The notes under the pieces are model-generated. The model saw only the letters and a list, made by a program, of their open reading frames with translations. It made no database searches and had not been told where the DNA came from. From assembly GCA_001599595.1 (NCBI GenBank), contig BCHH01000005.1:848671-912670 (forward strand): 64,000 nucleotides of DNA, read 5' to 3'. Source of the stretch: Beverwykella pulmonaria (taxonomy: Eukaryota > Ascomycota > Dothideomycetes > Pleosporales > Melanommataceae). Of this stretch, positions 12,910 to 24,788 are shown in pieces. The stretch's first letter is position 1; each line of letters starts with the position of its first letter. A program made the position numbers and the translations under genes.

Positions 12910-14167
12910 CGTCTATGATGCTCAATGCGCGAAGCATCGTGTCGGATCGGAGAGAGGAGGCTCTGAGGTTTGAGCATCCTTCGCGGGGATCGTTCCCGAC
13001 CTGCCTCTTGTCCGGCGAAACCTCGGAGCCATTGTGGGACTGCTTATTCCGCGCTTCAAACACCCACGACGACGACAACCAGGCCAGGTTACTACAGTAC
13101 CCCAGGCCAGCCCTTGAGTTGATCTACTGCACCAGCAGTGTACGACAGGCGTGGCTACGTGCCGTTCCAGAAGTTTCATCATCGTTACCACCCCAAATAA
13201 TCGGAGTGCGTCTTTTGTGTGCGTCTTGTGAAGCACGCCTTTGTTGTGTGTTATGTACATGGGTCTACCGAAACTAGTTCATCTCATCCATTGATCCAAT
13301 TGGCATACACACTTCGAAGTTCTTCGAGGATCTTCGAAGAAGCCTTTATATCAGAATCATATGTGCGCCTTTTGCATCTCAGCAATACCACCATGGCAAT
13401 ACTTAGAATCCAGTACCCATGTCTTCTTTTCATACCGCCGGTGTTTCAGTCTTCTTATTCATTCCTTCTCCAATGGCATTCACCAGCTCCCTGAGTTCAG
13501 TAATATCACGTGATTTAGTTCTTTCCAGTTCCGAGTCGCATCAACTGTGGCATCGTCTCAATGTGGGTCTCCCCACCCAGCTCTTTTCGATTGCATCCCT
13601 CCATGTCCGGTACATAGATATGTGTCGCCAAGTAAAGAGTGGCTTGAAATTAGCCGAGTAGATGAAGCTCCCCACAAACGGCACTAACAACAGCCGGCAG
13701 TGTGGAGCAAGGATGCATCCCCATGGGGTAAACATTGCTTTCAGAACTGGATAGCACCGCATTTCAGTCCTAAAACGATTGGAATGAGACAAGACAAAGA
13801 GAAAGTATAGGTAACAAATTAACACGGTAGAGCACTCAGCCTACTTAACAATCTGCACCAGTGTACAGTTTCTGATGTCGTTAGAAACTACGTCTACAAC
13901 ATTATTATAGCGGACATACGGCATCAAATAAATGACTATCTTGGCCCTACACCAGCGGCTCGCCTCTACCGAACCGGAAGTGCGTATATGAGGAACCAGG
14001 AGCAAATCTCATATACGCCAGATTGATCAACCCAGGTGACACTCACCAATGGCCACTTCCTACTATAGCATTCCCTGGGCTGCGTGGCATACTGGAAGAT
14101 GGAGTTTCCACATCCTTTATATAGCCACATCTTCCACATCTTCATTGCGCGGTAGTACTCTCTATTC
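12910..14167. other. Divergent intergenic region, beta-lactamase-like / CE15
   Basis: About 1.26 kb between two divergent genes, so it should hold both promoters. Several overlapping short frames occur but none has splice structure or motifs. The CE15 TATA-like box is listed separately. Confidence 0.6.
14116..14124 (+). promoter_or_regulatory. TATA-like box of the CE15 gene
   Basis: TTTATATAG lies about 45-50 nt upstream of the ATG at 14168, followed by a pyrimidine-rich CACATCTTCC tract. Confidence 0.45.
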
Positions 14168-15500
14168 ATGATGCGCGCCGACCTCATCGCCCTCTTCGGC
14201 CTTCCGGCCGCCATCTACGGTGCGCCGTTGGCTGGCAGCATGTACGAGCAGATCCTGGATCTCCTTCCCCGCCAGGCAAATGTCACATGTCCCACAACAC
14301 CCAACCCAATGCCCAAGGCCGCCGCCTTCGCAGCCTTAAAGACAATGCCTGACCCATTCCTTTACCTCGACGGCAAGACCCGCGTCAAGAGCAAAGATGA
14401 ATGGTACCAATGTCGGCAACCAGAGATCATGAAAGTGCTCCAGGAGTACCAGTACGGGTACTATCCAGACCACTCGCTGGAGACTGTGACGGCGACTCGC
14501 AGCGGGACGAAGCTGGATATCACCATTGCAGTCGGGGGGAAGTCGAGCAAGATTTCTGCGACGCTAGTGTTGCCCACAGGGACTGGACCGTTTCCGGTTA
14601 TAATCGCCATTGGAGGAATCGACAACAAGGCCTACACAAATGCAGGTATTGCCGTTGTGACGTTTGATTATGGGAGTGTGGCTGCGGACAGCAACAGCAA
14701 GACTGGCAGCTTCTGGACGCTATACAGTGGGAAGGATATTGGTACTTCGCTCTCTCCATACTCCCTCACACCGCCTACTAATATGGCATGTAGGTGTCCT
14801 CACAGCATGGGCATGGGGCTTCCACCGAGTCCTCGACGGCATAGAACTCAAAGTTCCAGAAATCGACGCAAAGAAGTCCGGCGTAACAGGCTGCTCCCGC
14901 CTCGGCAAAGCCGCGCTGGCCGCTGGTCTGTTCGACAACCGCATTGCCGTCACAATGCCCATGTGCTCTGGCGTTCAAGGGGCTGGCCCATACCGATACA
15001 GCTTGAGTGGACAGGGAGAGACGCTCGAGAACTCGGTAAGCGTCTCCATTCGTATCTTTTGATATTCTGGACGACACAATCTGACGGACGTAATCTAGAA
15101 ATCAGGAGCCGGCTGGTGGACCTCATCCGGCATTTCCCAGTTCGTCGGAAAATCCACTCAACTCCCCTACGACGCGCATACCATCGTTGCGGCCATCGCG
15201 CCTCGGGCCGTCATTCTCGAGCAAGGCGCTTCCGACCCCTACACTGACTCCAAGGGTACTGCGCAGGTCACTTTCCCCGCTGCAAAGGTAGTTTACAGTT
15301 GGCTTGGCGTAGGCGACCAGCTGGGCATGGCAATCCCCGCGGGTGGCCACTGCGATATGAACGGGTATGCGAATGTACTGCCCTTTGTGCAGAAGGTGCT
15401 ACAGGGGAAGAGTACGACAAGGAACTTTGATGATATTGGGAGCTGGAAATTCATGCCTGAGGCGTACCCGTGGGGAACTGACTTACCGAAGGCAACGTAG
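14168..15500 (+). CDS. CE15 4-O-methyl-glucuronoyl methylesterase (glucuronoyl esterase)
   Basis: A 405-residue secreted enzyme of carbohydrate esterase family 15, which splits the ester bond between lignin alcohols and the glucuronic acid side chains of xylan. Exons are 14168-14741, 14794-15035 and 15099-15500; both introns are GT-AG and the frame closes. A signal peptide opens the protein, and a second ATG at 14171 could also be used. The nucleophile lies in the family motif GCSRLGK (Ser226), preceded by GVLTAWAWGFHRVLD, and the catalytic His is in GGHCDMNG (His356). Where the fungal Cip2-type enzymes have the catalytic Glu (IPQESG) this protein has TMPMCSG, with Cys249. The acid may come from elsewhere, for example Asp318 in QGASDPY. 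No CBM1 binding module is present. Confidence 0.92.
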
Positions 15501-17144
15501 ACACTGAGAAGTGGTGGGATTTACTGAGTAGTGAATTGTACATATTTAAAAATGGGGGGGTTTTTTTTGGTTGTGATTTGGTTTTCGGTTGGGCACCCAA
15601 CGCTAAGACGTCACTTAAGCTCCAGTAGTAGCTTTTGCTGAATTTTCCCATCAACGACAGACTCATGACCACAGTTTGAAAATATACGCAGTTATGAAAA
15701 GGAAGGCGTTGCGAATTCAAGTGATGTGTACTTGGTGAGCGTGTCTGCAACTTCCATCAGCAGAGAGTCATTTAAAATCCTTAGTCGCTGTTTGATACTG
15801 CCAGTGAGTGGACACGCCCATTGCTCACAAAGCCTGAGATGATGCACATCCAGAGATTTTGGAGAGATCTCGACATAAATATGATCCAGTGCCTTACTAT
15901 GGTTTTCTCAGTGATATTTGGAAGATGTATGGGAAGGGAGTGTATGTATAGCGAAGACTGAAATATGCCCTCGTATATCTGAGGTCCGTGTTACAATTTC
16001 ATTCCACAATGAAAAGTCACACACTATGCGTTCTTTTACCAACTTATTCGAGATCTGAGAATCTATCAAATTGTACTTTATGTCTACTTCGGGCTTGTCA
16101 TGAAACTCTGCTGTCTCCCCAGCGAGTATTCTTTCGCACAACCATCAAGGGGTTCGCCATGAGACTTTTCGTCCCCTCTGTAGTTGTCTATAATGAAGTC
16201 CCTGCATACTTGAATGAAAAACATTCAACACTGATCCATGTCTATGGATCTGTATCTTTCCCCTTTCGCTCGCCTCGTTTATCTTGGCTTTCCGTCTATT
16301 TATACCGCTAGGACGACATTATCATGTATCTCTTTACTAGCTTCTCACTTATAACGATAGAAATAACCTCCAGCACTATCAGAACCTATAATTCTCGCCT
16401 AGATCTAGCCATCGCGCCTAAGATGCCCTCAGAACTCGATCGCCGCTATGCTACTGGATGCTGCTATTTACACGCTGCTATGGATCAGAACTGCATCAAT
16501 AGGAAGAATGGAAGAATCTACCTCTACACGCACTTCAACATTGAATAAATCAACGACGGAAACCATAACAACCTCTGGTTGACGTACCCCAAGTATTCTG
16601 TCGATGATCTGCGAGGAATTTCAGGAGGGCCGCATGCGTGATGGGACAATATTCTAGGGAGGAGTGCCGAGCACGACCTGGGCATGTAACAAGCCTCACC
16701 GGCACGTGCATTTATTTATCTTGATAATAGTATCTCGACTTCAAGGCTGGTCTCTATGAAATTGTGTTCTGTCAGGTCATTCCTCCGATGTCGCCACCTA
16801 TTCTGACACTGCATAAAAGGTTTCCGTAAGCCCAGGACACTATACCGTCACATGGATATGCCACTGACTAATTAGTCCGTCATATATATATCAACTGTAC
16901 ATACATCACACCTACACATCTTGACACTCTTTCCTCCAGACTCCTGTTTACAGTTTCAACGCACAATGTATGCAGAGTTCGGCAGCAAGGATGAGTAGAT
17001 ATCACGTTGGGGAACTATCAAGGAAAAAACAATGTATTACAAAAAGACATCACAGTAGCCTCGAATCATCCTCATCTTTGATGCTAGACAAATATAAATC
17101 ATGGCCTCATATTCATCGCACCATCGATCCCCGGAATGAGTTCC
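15501..17144. other. Intergenic, no supported gene
   Basis: About 1.6 kb between converging genes. A G8/T8 homopolymer run lies near 15556-15570. The open frames (up to 107 codons) show no motifs, and no spliced gene could be built. Confidence 0.55.
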
Positions 17145-20100
17145 TTAATGTATAAGCATACCCTTAGCCTCCCCAACTTCATGCAAGCCCTTGAAAGGAT
17201 ACATAGGACGGTTGAAACCGATCTTAACTCTCGGTATGAGGAACATGCGATCTTGAATTGGGGTCTCCATCCTAAGTACTGTTTCTCGGTATAGAGTCGC
17301 GGTCGTCCAATCATAGGAGCAGCCAATTGCACGCAGCATCCCGCCTTCGGAACCCGCAAGCAAGAAGCAAACGGGCGGGCGTGCGGCGAGGAAGATAGTA
17401 GCTGTCATGGATCCTGCAATACTAGTCTTAGATGGCTATCCAATGATTGTAAAGGAAGCAGGGAAACCTAAGGGGCGAAGACTTACCAGTGTCAACAAGC
17501 GTAAAGATTTTCTGCTCTCCAGGTCCCGCACGCTTGGCCCTCTCTACCAATCGTGCTGTCTCCGGATCCGAACACGGATCAAGTGGTACGCACTCCCCAT
17601 GAACATTCCTCTGGTGTCGCGAAAGCGGGCTCGAATAAGGACTCCACTTCATCCGACCAAGCCTCGCACCGAAGATCTGTCGCTCAATGGTATCGATATC
17701 CATGTACCCCTCAAAACCGAAGAACAAGCCTTGGGTACCCCAGAACTTGCCAAGATACATGACGCGCAATAACCAGGGGCTCAGCCCTATGAGGATGATG
17801 CTATAGAATAAGAGCGAGACCCCCACAGCAGGGAATATTACTGAGATGCCGATGGAGATCCAGAAGGTGTAGCCGCTGAGATGAAGCAATTTGCGTGCGA
17901 TCCAGCGTTTCCAGCTAAAGATACGGGCGTGGGCTACGGGGGCAAAGGATTTCCAGCGTACGTTGGCGGCTCGACATCCATCTAGTATAACGGTATCGTC
18001 AGTGCCGATTCCAGAGACGCTGATTCCTTGGGGAAGGATGTCCCAGAGTTTGGCGTGGAAAGCGTCGTCCATAGAGTGCCAAGGCTGGCTGAAGGTCAGT
18101 GATGTTCAAGAGATAGTGGGCGATGCACGAATTCGAAACAAGAAATAGAGCTAACACCCTGAGATAACTCACTTGATTAGGCGTTTTAGGCAGAACGCAG
18201 ATAAGGCGCTCGAGAAGCTGGTCGCTGCCGTTCGCCAGAGAGAGACTAATGGTATGAGTGAACAGTTAACACGAGGTTAGGATCCATGAATACTCACCGA
18301 GCGAACGCCTGGAATGCCGAATCCGTGGGATCAATCTTAGGTCGAAGGCGCAGAAGACCCATAAGTGCATAGCTGTGATCACCCTTGAACTTCTCAGTCG
18401 TCTCTCTCTTCTGCAGACACTCTAAAGCGAGAGTGACTAGCTCTAGCTGACTCAAGATGAGATTCCCTTCGTAATGGTCCACCAACTATGCACGATCAGT
18501 ACCCCATCCCAGAAGAAGGAGGAACGAGGCCTACCTGGCGAGCAACATGTGCATCTTCTTTCCAGACCTTGGCAGCAAACTGCTTCTTCTCCAACATCAT
18601 TGGACTTAAGAGGTCGGATCCGCGTGTATAAACTCGGATCTCCCTGCCCTCAGGAGCGAGAAGAACCTCAGGGAACGTCCAGATGCGACTACCCCATTGT
18701 TGAAGCATTTGGTCGGTGGTGGTGTAATACCCTTGATTATCATGTGAAGGGCGACCAACAGCAATGGCTAATGAGTGTGCTCCTCTAATAACATCGCAAA
18801 TACGGTAGACCTAGTAGCTGTCAGTTCCCAGTGTTGACAACATGAACTAGTAACAGCAGATACTCACATCATCCGTCAAATGCTCCTCGTCCGGCATGCA
18901 AGAGTGTCCGACCCAGTAAGCTATAACTCCAGCATTCCGGGCCGCCGCTTCAGCAATCTGGTCCAAAGCGCGGTAGTCCTCCCTTGTTTTCCCGAATTGT
19001 TCGGTTGTGTACGCAACAAATACGTACGACAGATTACGCTCAGACTTGTGCTGCGTGATCCATTCTTCAACTGGCATCAGCTTCGCTGGTTCTCCTTGCT
19101 CGCGAAGGAAGCAAAGGTAGCGTGGCCTGAGAAGGCGTTCTGCGGTGGGGTTGGTCTCGCTGGGGCGGTGACCTTGCAGCGACTCCATTTCGAGGAGGTT
19201 TCGAGCAACCTTCGGGTATCTGAGCAAGAGGAAGGATTAAAACTCTACCCTTTTTTCAACTACTGATGGAATATCTCTTACCCAATGTACTTGATTGGAA
19301 ATGGATCGTAATTTCCATTGTTACGAAGTTTTGATTCTGCACTGTATGGAGTACCAATCTATAGTCATTGTGAGTTTTAGTTTAGAAAAGGGTTAAGATG
19401 GGATCATACTACAACAGATATCGCAATACACGCGACGAACCACTTGACACAAATCAAAGGCCAGTCTTGAAATGTCAGTAAATAATCTCAGTCAAAAGAG
19501 GGACTGCAATACCTTCACTCGTTGGCTTTCCATTTCGAGCATAGTCGACATGATTGAGCGGCCAATCCGCAATGCGGAGGTACAATGGACTAACATTTCG
19601 GATGAAGGTTCGCCTCCATGTACTATTCGCAGTGTTGTCATATATGTCATCCACGGCCTGGACCACGAGCTTGCTGACCTTGCCGTCGAAAGAGGAAATG
19701 TATCGGTCGTCGTAATCACCGACCCATTCGCGCTCAAACCAGTCGACGTGTCGATGGGTGGCTAGTTTCTCGTAGCCAATTCCGGGCTTGCCTGTGAATG
19801 TGTTAGCATGTGGTCACATAACCAAGGAGTCGATGGCCGCATACGGTAGAAATTGGGGAATTGAGCTTTGAAGACTGTATGGGGGTCGAACATATGAAGG
19901 TATCCCTTCAATCGCGGGGGTCCCCGTCGCTACGAAGTCGTCAATACGATCAAGAAGAAAAAACCTCTCAAGAAACATACCGGAACCGTGATATAGCCCT
20001 GGCCATTCGGTTCAGCCATGCCCTCGGGATTCGTCTGGCCAGCAATACTATTCCGAAAATGAGGATCCAAGTGTCGAGTACTAGCGCTTGGACTCAACTC

Positions 20101-20614
20101 GTACGTATTCGTTGTGGCCATGGCGTCTCACAACCCACAGAAACACACTCGAATCTGTCCAATGATGCCAGGCTGTGGTCTAGAAGCCAGATGTGAGTTC
20201 GGCGGATAATTGTTCCCGCTAACTAGTGGATAACCCTGAACAATTTGTTAAGCTTACTATCTTGCGATGGGAATCATGCGTTTGTTATACCTGGTTGAAT
20301 TGTTGGGGTTGGGGTTGGGGTTGGGGTTGAGGTTGAGGTTGGGGTCGGGGTTGAGGCTGGGCGCCGTATGGGCCAGAAAAGGCTGCGTTTGCAAATGTTC
20401 CAGTAGGCCGGGGCTGTTGATAAAGAATCAGTATAATGCTAGTTGACAAGAAGTATGTGAGCTTACAGATTGTCTTGGGTTATAGACGCTGGCGAAAGGT
20501 GAGTCGGAGGCGCTGGGATCGTGACCACCTCCGTGTATGCGTGGATCGTATGCCTAGGGAAATCTTCAGCATATAAGCATACGGGTTGAAGGATATTGGG
20601 AGATGATATACCAT
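17145..20614 (-). CDS. HET-like (heterokaryon incompatibility type) multi-exon membrane protein with Gln-Pro tract
   Basis: A gene of about a dozen exons. The ATG at 20614 is followed at once by an intron (GTATAT..CTAG), giving a start M-AYDPRIHGGGHDP. A low-complexity segment of alternating Gln-Pro follows (20300-20350), then GYLHMFDPHTVFKAQFPNFYR and RNLSYVFVAYTTEQF. A HET-type core follows, with IAYWVGHSCMPDEEHLTDDV, WGSRIWTFPEVLLAPEG and GDHSYALMGLLRLRP. It ends with two hydrophobic helices near 17850-17790; another candidate helix lies near 19420. The terminal exons (to 17487, then 17413-17145) join cleanly. One join near 20150 is uncertain because an in-frame TGA must lie inside a 51-nt intron; otherwise translation would begin at the ATG at 20121. 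HET proteins control non-self recognition and cell death; a role for this member is inferred only. Confidence 0.62.
20300..20355 (-). repeat. CCCCAA/CCTCAA hexamer tract encoding (Gln-Pro)n
   Basis: On the plus strand it reads GGGGTT repeated, with GAGGTT and GGGTCG variants. On the minus strand it is in frame with the HET-like gene and encodes about nine Gln-Pro pairs. The pattern is G-rich and telomere-like in appearance, but it sits inside an exon. Confidence 0.75.
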
Positions 20615-22473
20615 TCAAATTTCAGAGATCACTGTGAGGAGGGCTTGGGCTTAGGTGGCGAGCGTCAATTATACCTTTTTTACCGGGGAAGACACCACTC
20701 TTATCTTACTTCCTCTTCAGGAGCATAGGGTTGAGCCCAATATGGAAGAAGTATCAGACCCCCTCAAATTGGTGACTCCCTACTCGCGTACCCATGCAAG
20801 TAAGGGTATTGCCCCTTCATATTGTGTCTAGACCGCCCTGAGGCTGGGATGAGCCATGTGAGCAAGATTTCATGGTTGCGGAGGGGTGGGGGAAAGATAT
20901 TTCAGGCGTATAGTTCCACTTCGGCAACTACAGTGAAATACGGTCTATTGGGACACTACTTGAGAGATGGTAATATATCTTTCTTCTACGCATATCCTGA
21001 AAAGATAAAGTTACACATGGGCCTAGTTAAGAACCTCTACTTCCTAATTAGCTAGAAGTTGGTTACTTATAAAAATATTCTTACATCCATCCTAATATCC
21101 TGTATTTGACAGTACGAGGTCAGAGGGTCGGCCTGGTACACAATAAACACCTCATTGTGGCGCCAAAGAGTTACAGACGCACAGACCAGGGTATATGAAA
21201 GACCAATAGTTTGATGACCCCAGTCGAATTAACACTAAATTTAGTCAATGAGATGTTGCCCGAGAGCTCGAGGCCAAGAGTTTTGTCCCTGCAGTAGCGT
21301 TCGGGGATGGCAAATTCCGCGTCCCAGTAAGAGGCCAGTATGCACATACTGACCCACTGGTTTGGCACATGCGGGTGCAAACAGCGGGAGAGACGAGGCA
21401 CTTGCCGCTCCATGCTTTGAGGCGTTATCAGGGACGTGAGACGGCCTCCGGAGTTTTCCGTTATGAATGTCGCCACTGACTGTCACTAACCAAGTATACT
21501 CTGTTGGCGAGCATTTCTTCTCAACGCGGAGCAATAGACTCTAACCCGGTACATCTTTAGTTTATGATAGACACTGTTACTTGCAGCACTGGAAAATGTA
21601 ATAAAGGGTGACTAGCTGGAGGGCCACTCACGGGCTTGATGCCATAGCCAACAATGCGATTGACGCACGGAAATAGGCCACTGTTCGGAGAAACAAAAAA
21701 GAACTCGAGCCTGGTCCGGGTCGTAGGCAGGACTGCAAGCCAGGAAATTGATGTGACGTGAAAATAGACCAATAGAATTGCAAGTCGCTGAAAAGGTCGT
21801 TAAATAGAAGGCACAAAATGAAAACAATTGGCCACAGGGACTAGCGAAGATCCCGTGCATGCGGCCTTGATGGCTTGCGGCTTATGCACGGTTGGTGGGA
21901 GAGCATCGACAGATTGGGCGCATGGAATTCTCAGCCTTGTGCTGGAAATCCTCAGCCTTGCGCCACTAATCAAGCTGCCGCCTTGTGTGCAGCGCCAATG
22001 TCCCAAAAGGTTGTACAAGGAGTACCAAAATATTGTAAGCCCCTGTCTCCTGCAGAATGGCTGCTTATTCCAGTAAACGCTGGACAATCGATCGAGCAGA
22101 GCCCCATGTGTTTGGGTTGCCGTAGGTCAGGAGACGACGCGATCTGTCGATTGCTCCCAGTTTCGGGTTTAACAGCTGAAGCTCCTTCATGCATCGCTTG
22201 ATCAACCGATGTGGAGGTAATTTTACGCGAAGAAAGCTTCTTACGTTGTCATGAGATGTTGGCGGCCTCTTCAACACCGAGCTCGACTTGTAGCCGAAGC
22301 CGACCCCACAAGTATTCAAACTTGACATAAGCAAATTCGGCCAGAAGACGATTCAGATCTGCTGGATCCTGCTGTATATCCAAAAAAGTCTCCTTGCGCT
22401 GTTGTTGTGAAACGTTTAACCAGAGCCTGGCTCTTGCCTGCCGGATATTTCCTTCAGAGTCTTGATTTCCAAT
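20615..22473. other. Divergent intergenic region, no supported gene
   Basis: About 1.9 kb upstream of both the HET-like and the CorA-like gene. Frames of up to about 108 codons overlap on both strands without motifs or splice structure. I see no RNA gene. Confidence 0.55.
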
Positions 22474-24107
22474 ATGGCGAACTCACCTGTCTCCACTACC
22501 CCAAGCACAAGTCCACCGCTGACAACAGTTAACTCCAACTCAGGTTGGAGCCTACCTGATGACCGACAACCATTTCAAGACTTCCGTACCAGAGCAGAAG
22601 AGATAGAAGCAAGGAGTATAGACGAAGCGAGGAGAACAGGCGCACCACAGAGGCGAATCTCCAACCATGGAAACGAGGAACAGATATACGTTATCGATTG
22701 GGAACAGTCCCGTCCGTCTGGGGGACCACCGATACCGGATCTGATCGTAAACACCCAGGGGTTGGCAACCCACAGTGCTTCCCAGATTAGGATTATGTAG
22801 GAAGAAGACTCCTGTACATCTGGATTTGAGAAAGAATGCTAATTGATGCAGTTTTGCTCCCCGGGATGAGCCAATTCCGGAACGTGTCGTCATGCTGACC
22901 GATTTGTTTACGAGATACCACGTTCCAAGTGCGTTTGTTGCCGAGAGCCTGCAAAATGTGTCTCAGTCCTTCGGAGTGCGGAAGGACGAAAATGGGACGG
23001 AATACGTATGGTTCCACTTTTTGTCAAAGAATGTCGCTCTATCGACAGACGACGGACCGCGCCGCATCGTCGACAATGCAAATGCGCTGCAGCAAAGCCA
23101 AGCAAATTTTACTTGGCTCAAATCTGGATTTGTTCTAAGAATCGAGGACCCGGGTAAAGCTTCTAGTTTTCAAAGTCAGTCCACTGCCAACAACGATGGG
23201 AGTGTTATCACGTTGGTACCGAGAGCGAAACAAGTAACTTTGATATGTTTCGGAGCGCCGAAGTCCCTCTATGATCGCCTGAGGAGACTGAGAGACACCA
23301 CGAGCTCCAATGACGTACAAAATGATCCGTATGTCCTGTTGGATATCGTTCTTGAAGACATGTACAAGTTGATGGACAATGTGGGATGGGTAAGACATTT
23401 CGATAGCAGAATTCTATGAGATGGTGCTGAAAGATCCCAGGCAGTGGCTGATATATTTGGCGAAATCGAAAACGTAAGTGTGGAGAGCTTCAAGGAAAAT
23501 AGTTATAGCTGATGTAAGATAGAAAACGCTCGGAAATGCCTCGAGCCATGGGGAGTTAGGTAAAGAGATCAATTTTACCGGTTTACACAATCTCGCAAAG
23601 CACACAATATACTTGAGAGAGAACTGCGAAGCAGCACTTGCAAGTCTTGAGAGTTTGTATGCGCATCACGAACGCTTGATCGGGAAGAAGCCCACGGCTG
23701 CACAGGAAGCAACTCGACAGGCACTTGAGTACCGGAAGACGATGTTCCAGTCTACACAGCGGCGCCTGGAAAGCTTAGAAAAGCGGATGTCGAATATCAT
23801 ACAACTCTCATTCCATTTGGTGACCCAGGGAGAGAGTCAGTGTATGAAGGCTATAGCTGTCATGACGTTGTTCTTCATGCCTCTTGGGACCGTCGCGGCT
23901 ATCTTTGGTTCGCAGCTCATCAAGCTCGAGGATGAGGCGCCATACCGTATGATTTTATCGCGGGACTTCTGGCTCATATGGGGCATTGCTGTGCCACTGA
24001 CGATCTTGGTCGTCTTCGTCTGGCGGATGTGGTACCGAGATGCAAGAGCGCTAGTGAGTGAGAGGCCGACAGGTTTTGCGGGATGGAGAAGATTAAGAAG
24101 AGATTAA
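22474..24107 (+). CDS. CorA-like divalent-cation transporter family protein
   Basis: A 492-residue protein from exons 22474-22796, 22852-23389, 23441-23473 (a 33-nt micro-exon) and 23523-24107; introns are GT-AG and the frame closes. The long N-terminal part is soluble and Ser/Thr-rich at first. A predicted helical region follows (GLHNLAKHTIYLRENCEAAL through TQRRLESLEKRMSNIIQLSF). Two close C-terminal membrane helices then appear: AIAVMTLFFMPLGTVAAIFG and DFWLIWGIAVPLTILVVFVW. This arrangement is that of the fungal CorA/ZntB-like family. The strict GMN signature of bacterial CorA is not seen; the loop after the first helix reads FGSQ. Transport activity is therefore uncertain. The ATG at 22474 gives the first long frame. 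Confidence 0.78.
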
Positions 24108-24788
24108 GGGGACGCAGGGTGAACGGAAGAGAACTTTGCGGAGTCGTGAACGCTGGTGCATAATTTGTGAGTATAGAAGGAGACGCCGGGATTGTAGTTC
24201 ATCTTGTGTCTCTAGCATGTTGATCGAGGGTGTGAAGACGCGTTTCCGAAATCCGTGCTATATCCTTTTAGGTATTGGTTTGTTTTGGGTTCTCATTCCA
24301 CTTGAAGGTCAGATCAATTTCACAACCTACACCATAGATCCTCTTTTCGTCACTGTGAGTATCACTACAGTGATTATGGCAGCAAGTGCCATATTGAAAT
24401 AACTGGAAAACATCAGAGCGCGATCAAACCCACTTGCAGAACGGCTTGCGGTGATGAACACGGTAAGATATTTCCTGCGTATAATGTATTAGGATGGCTT
24501 GGTATAATTAAACCCTTGATGATTCAGGTGGCATTTTGCAAACTGTTAGTGAGCTGTATTGCCTGAGGTATTGACGCTAACACAAATCCTCAGTTGTCTC
24601 CAGATCGTTGGATAACGCGTTGAGACGTGACTTGAAAGAAAATTCTAGAGTGTGCAGGCGCGATGAACTCGGCCTCTTGTCAAGGCAACCTGACGTTGTC
24701 GACCCGCCAAGGCGCTTACCCCATATGCCATTAGCGCCTCAATTCTATACCGCAGATGCCATAGCATCGACCTTTGCAATACACCACA
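24108..24788. other. Intergenic, possible small remnant
   Basis: About 680 bp. A hydrophobic 60-residue frame near 24217-24402 (GIGLFWVLIPLEG, TVSITTVIMAASAILK) could be a relic membrane segment or chance. Promoter of the downstream gene lies at the right end. Confidence 0.4.

Noticed and set aside
20300..20355. Telomere or internal telomeric repeat
   Set aside because: The fungal telomere unit is TTAGGG; this is GGGGTT and lies in frame within an exon.
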